Positions 59,960 to 64,000 of a stretch of DNA of 64,000 nucleotides are shown piece by piece. Source of the DNA: Magnolia sinica (Eukaryota > Streptophyta > Magnoliopsida > Magnoliales > Magnoliaceae); NCBI RefSeq assembly GCF_029962835.1, contig NC_080577.1, forward strand, positions 1,302,001 through 1,366,000, given 5' to 3'. Each line of letters starts with the position of its first letter. The first letter of the stretch is position 1. The position numbers and the translations under genes were made by a program. The notes under the pieces were generated by a model. The model did not search any database, had not been told where the DNA came from, and saw only the letters and a list, made by a program, of their open reading frames with translations.

Positions 59960-60129
59960 AAGTTCCTGCGCTGAAACTTTGGTCTGATGATGCCACAGTG
60001 GTCCGGATATCTGGCACGTATCCTATCCGAGGGTATGAGCCTGTCCTGCCGCCTTTCTATCAAATCCATGGAAACATATGGGTCTGAAGATGCCAAAGCT
60101 AGGTACACAGATGTATGTCCTGGTGACCT

Positions 60130-60530
60130 AACTGTGGGCCCAATCCTAATGTATATGTTTTATCTACGTTGTCCAACAGTTTTGCCAGCTAGTTCTATGC
60201 ATGAGCCTAAAAATGAGGCATATTCAAAGCTTGAATAGACCATAATAGAGGAAATAGTGGAGATGTAACTAAACCTTCCTAGGGCCCACTGCAATGTATA
60301 ATGGCAATTTAACCCGTTCCTAAGGTCACACGTACCTAGACGTAAATTTTGTGAAAACGTAAATATCAGCTTGATGTAAAACTTTAGGAAGTTTTGGAAT
60401 GTAGGATTTCAATCCCACGGCTTTCGTGTGGTGTGGTACACTTTAGGCTTAGGATCTATCTCATAGCTCAAGAATGAGCCGGCAAAACAGATGGACGTAG
60501 TCCATAAAACAGATATGTCACTGTGGTCCA
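60130..60530. repeat. Foldback element
   Basis: GTGGGCCCAATCCTAATGTATATG on the left, and on the right AAACAGATGGACGTAGTCC followed by AAACAGATATGTCACTGTGG. The centre AATATCAGCTTGATGTAAAA is in the same orientation as the 26145 copy. Confidence 0.75.
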
Positions 60531-60947
60531 GACGGTCCATTAATAAAGCAGAATCTGCCTCAATCTGCTAGCCCTTCTACCTCAGGAAATGATGATCCAG
60601 ACCGTTCATCATTAAGTCAATACGGAAGGTGCTCCATATTTGGAAATATAATACCTGTCAGAGACCTTATGGTCTATAGAGAATTGGAAACAGACAGCTT
60701 TCCTGTGGACGGTGAAGATCGTGAGCCATCTTCTAAATGAAATACGGACCACCACATGGTGTGTCGTAAGGGCCGGGTTACTTGGAGTTTTGGGATTGTA
60801 GCAAACCCCCAAAAGGCGCTGTTCCATACTCCTCTAAAGTTGTAACTACGACGCAACTTCCATCCAAAAGGTAGGCCCCGCAGTAGATTATGATGACCAA
60901 AAACTGGAGCACGGCTTCAAGGATCCGGGTCGGTGGATTCCCAAATG

Positions 60948-61360
60948 TGGGGCCCACCATGATGTATGCTACTCACATTAACATCGTCCATCCATTTTGA
61001 AAGCTCGTTTTAGGGCATGATTCAAAAAATGAAGCAAATCCAGATCTAAAGTGAATCACAGCAAAGGAAATAGTGAGGATTGAATACTCACCATCAAGAA
61101 CTTTTTGGAGCCGGAATTTTTTTTTCCATCCAACCTTTTGATAAGGTCAAAACAACTTGGATGAGAAGACCACACAAATATCAGCTTAATCCAAAACTTT
61201 TGTAGCCATTAGTAGTTTTTGATGATAGCTCTTTTTTGTGATGTAATCCACGTGAGATTTGGATCTACTTCATTTTTGTATCATAGCATAAAACAAGCCA
61301 TAAAAAATGATGGACAGCGTGGATATAAGGCACAAACATCATGGACCCACAGTCAGGGAT
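60948..61360. repeat. Foldback element
   Basis: GTGGGGCCCACCATGATGTA, CATCGTCCATCCATTTTG, the centre AATATCAGCTTAATCCAAAA, then ATGATGGACAGCGTGGATA and CAAACATCATGGACCCACA. Confidence 0.8.
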
Positions 61361-61367
61361 CCCAGAT

Positions 61368-61560
61368 CCACTAAGGTGTGAGTGTGTAGTGGTGTGCGTA
61401 CAAAGTTTTTTTTTTTTTTTTTTTTTTTTAATTTTTAAAACACATGCACACACACCACTACACACTCATGCCTTAGTGGAATTTCACGACCTATGGGTAC
61501 TCGAACCCTCAACTAGGTGTTGAAACTCCTGGGAGTCTACCACCGGAGTAAGAGTAAGAC
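61368..61560 (-). mobile_element. SINE plus an inverted fragment of itself
   Basis: A minus-strand SINE (about 61404-61560) has the A-box region GGTGGTAGACTCCCAGGAG, B box GGGTTCGAGTACCC and an A tail (the T-run near 61406). Next to it, 61368-61403 (CCACTAAGGTGTGAGTGTG then TAGTGGTGTGCGT) is the inverse of 61445-61482, giving a hairpin of about 35 bases around the T-run. Confidence 0.75.
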
Positions 61561-61561
61561 C

Positions 61562-62073
61562 TAGGATTGCATACTAAGTTACTTAGTAAGCTCTTATTGC
61601 ACTGAGTAAACTCTGTTGGGCCCACCATGAATGCATGTGGTCTATCCACGCTGTTTATCCATTTTTTTCATATTATTTTAGAGGTTTAGACCTAAATTTA
61701 AGCATACCCAAATATCAAGTAGACCATGCCATAGGAAACTGTTGAAATAATGACTTCCACTTTTGAAACCTTTCTAGAGCCTATAATGATGTTTATTTCT
61801 CATCTAACCTGTTGATAAGATCATAAGATCATACAGACATGGATGAAGGGAAAACACAAATATAAGCTTGATCCAAAACTTCGGTGGCCCATAAGAAATT
61901 TTCAATTGTAAATGTTTAATTGACACTGTTTCCTATAGTGTGGTCCATTTGAGGATTAGATATACTCCATTTTTAGGCTCTAATTCCTAAAATTATTTGG
62001 TAAAATGGATGGACGGAGCGGATAAAATACATAAATCACCGTAGATCCCACATAGTTTACACAGTACGCAATC
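61562..62073. repeat. Foldback element, near full length
   Basis: TTGGGCCCACCATGAATGCA, CCACGCTGTTTATCCATTTT, a centre with AAGCTTGATCCAAAACTTCG, then AAATGGATGGACGGAGCGG and AAATCACCGTAGATCCCAC. Termini AGGATTGCATACTAAG and, inverted, AGGATTGCGTACTGTG correspond. The left flank is the SINE end. Confidence 0.78.
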
Positions 62074-62689
62074 CTCTTCTGAAGCCACCCCCAAAATCTC
62101 TTCGATTCGGGTGACTGAGGAGCATTTAAAAAAATTAAATTAAAAAAAATTTTAAAAATTTTAAAAAAAATGATATGGTATACAACGCTCAGAATTCAAC
62201 CACCAACAAATTAATATATCGATTGATGATAAGGACCGTTCCATCGTATTGATTTTGGACCGAATCAAATCCGGAGTAGAGCCCATCAGATGGACCCTCT
62301 AGTCAACCTCCGGCACGTCGATACACGTGAGAGGAATCAGAGATTCCCCGTCCATACCTCTACCGACCATCGTGCAGTTAGAAAGTTTGGACATTTCGGA
62401 CGGATGAGTGGGAGATATATGATACTCTGGCGGCGTGTGGCGGTTGAGGTGCGGGCACTCGAAAGTTGTACACGTGGCATGTATGAACTCAAAGTAAACC
62501 AATTAAATTGTGAAACACATTGTAGCTAGATCAACATCGTTTGGACCATTCCACTGATTCAGTTCGTGATATTTGTATCATTGTATGATACGTCTGCAAT
62601 TTCTAACCGCTGCTTGCCGTGTATCACACTCCAGAATATTAAAAGTTTTTTCTCCCGGAACGGATGGGAAGGGAAGCGAAGTGCGTGAT

Positions 62690-62880
62690 GTGATCCACAC
62701 ATCATCAGTGGGCTACCTTGATATACGTCTTATATCTAAGTCTACTTTGCTAGATTATTTTAATGTATTATTCTAAAAGTGTGGCTGATCTAAATCATAA
62801 GTGAACCAATATTAGATTGATCCAATAAATGAATGAAAAAAAAACAAATATTAGATTTATCCAAAAGGACCTAAACTATA
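62690..62880 (+). repeat. Foldback element, truncated
   Basis: GTGGGCTACCTTGATATACG, TCTAAGTCTACTTTGCTAG and ATTATTTTAATGTATTATTC form a left arm. It breaks off after TTAGATTTATCCAAAAGGACC. Confidence 0.6.
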
Positions 62881-62974
62881 CCTAGCTGGTGTTGATGCGT
62901 GTCGTGCGAAGAAAAGTGCTGATGCTCCTCGGTATCCGAGCTTTATGAACGTTTCAAAAGAGATCAAAGTTACA

Positions 62975-63345
62975 TGGAACCCACAATGATGCTTTTATCA
63001 TATCCAAACTGTTCATTCCTTTGGTAAGATAATTTTAAAGTATTGCTTCAAAAATGATTTATATGGAAAGCTTAAGTTGATCACATCACCTTTATTTTCC
63101 ATCTAATCTGTTTATAAGGTCTCACACACCTGATGAAGTGGAAAAGAAAATATCGTATTGATTCAAAACTTTTGTGACCTCGAAAGGGTTTCAACGGTAA
63201 AAGTCTAATCTCATTGCCTTTTGTAGTGGGTTCCACTTAATCATCAGATCTCTCTCGTTTTCCAGCTCAACCCTTATGACGATCTCGTAAATGTACTGAT
63301 GGTTTGGATATAACACGTACAGCATAACGGAAACCACATAACTTG
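62975..63345. repeat. Foldback element, diverged
   Basis: TGGAACCCACAATGATGCTTT, TCCAAACTGTTCATTCCTTTG, a centre with CATCTAATCTGTTTATAAGG, and a right arm TGTACTGATGGTTTGGATAT. The outer GCGCTTCCGTCCTCC near 63398 resembles the terminus. Confidence 0.65.
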
Positions 63346-63474
63346 GTGACGTCGACATACCAGCCAGGCCGTTGGGGATGTAATGCATCAGCCAATGCGC
63401 TTCCGTCCTCCGAGTGGATACCTCGCAGACATTGACAACACCTGTTGCGAGAAAGTGTGGAGCACCTTAGCTCC

Positions 63475-63895
63475 TGTGCCCCATCGTGATGTGTGTATAA
63501 CATCCAATCCGTACGTTACTTTATAAATCTAATATTAGAGCTTGATCCCAAAAATCAGGTTGATACAAATCTAAAGTGATCCATACGACAAAAGAACATT
63601 GAGGATCGAAACACCCACCATAGAAACCTTCGTGGGATCAGGATATTATTTATACTTCATCCGACACGTTGATCAGGTGAGCACCTCCATGATAAAATGA
63701 TATTTAAAAAAGATTAAAAAAATTCATGTGGATATAGCGAGTGAATTTATAAGTTCTAGTCATTATTTGGCATTGTTCACACGGTGTTGTAATTGGATTA
63801 TAAAATAAGGTCGATTTTGTTGTGCGCGGTGAAAATAGTATGAGTCAACTTATTAACGGAGTGGATTGTAAGAAAAACATAATTATAGGCCCCAC
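63475..63895. repeat. Foldback element, diverged
   Basis: TGTGCCCCATCGTGATGTGTG, CATCCAATCCGTACGTTAC, GATCCATACGACAAAAG, CATCCGACACGTTGATCAGG and a closing ATAGGCCCCACATCG. Arms pair poorly, suggesting age. Confidence 0.6.
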
Positions 63896-64000
63896 ATCGC
63901 TCGGGTGTTGCACGCACTTCTTTCTGCAGGTACGGCAGCTAATTCGTTCCGTGCATTTTTGGTGCTAACCTTTTCGGGAGGGAGTCCAAATTGCCGTCCA

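Overview
The window is nuclear DNA of a flowering plant. It has intron-split genes with GT..AG junctions, TATA promoters, plant Ty1/copia and Ty3/gypsy elements, an L1-type LINE, tRNA-derived SINEs and many MITEs. A roughly 480-bp foldback repeat bounded by GGGCCCACC and GGTGGGCCC occurs about twenty times. From memory such repeats are common in magnoliid genomes, so a magnoliid is my weak guess; the sequence alone does not prove it.

Two intact host genes are present, both on the minus strand. The first (4568-17416) is a ten-exon dihydrofolate synthetase of folate biosynthesis, stretched to nearly 13 kb by transposons in its introns. Intron 5 holds a 5'-truncated LINE with a perfect 16-bp target duplication. 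Intron 3 holds a non-autonomous hAT element with an 8-bp duplication, a SINE and an old LINE RNase H remnant. The second (31315-36789) is a four-exon GH3-family jasmonoyl-amino acid synthetase of the JAR1/GH3.11 type, with a 5'-UTR intron and a clear TATA box. I see no functional link between the two.

The rest is intergenic and repeat-rich. 1-4.2 kb holds a decayed copia integrase fragment. 17.5-31 kb holds foldback elements, SINEs and a solo LTR. 37-42 kb holds a matching solo LTR in the opposite orientation, a 49-bp tandem array, a pair of related MITEs and two foldback elements. 42.5-52.6 kb is a three-level nest: a foldback element was hit by a Ty3/gypsy element (minus strand, duplication CATAA), whose protease region was then hit by a complete-length copia element (plus strand, duplication CAAGT). 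The copia element carries a 150-bp hairpin-bearing tandem array made from its own reverse transcriptase gene, between its leader and gag. 52.6-64 kb is AT-rich and packed with foldback copies, with no gene that I can support.

Exons were placed by reading protein similarity across splice signals. Family assignments come from memory of the families, not from database searches.
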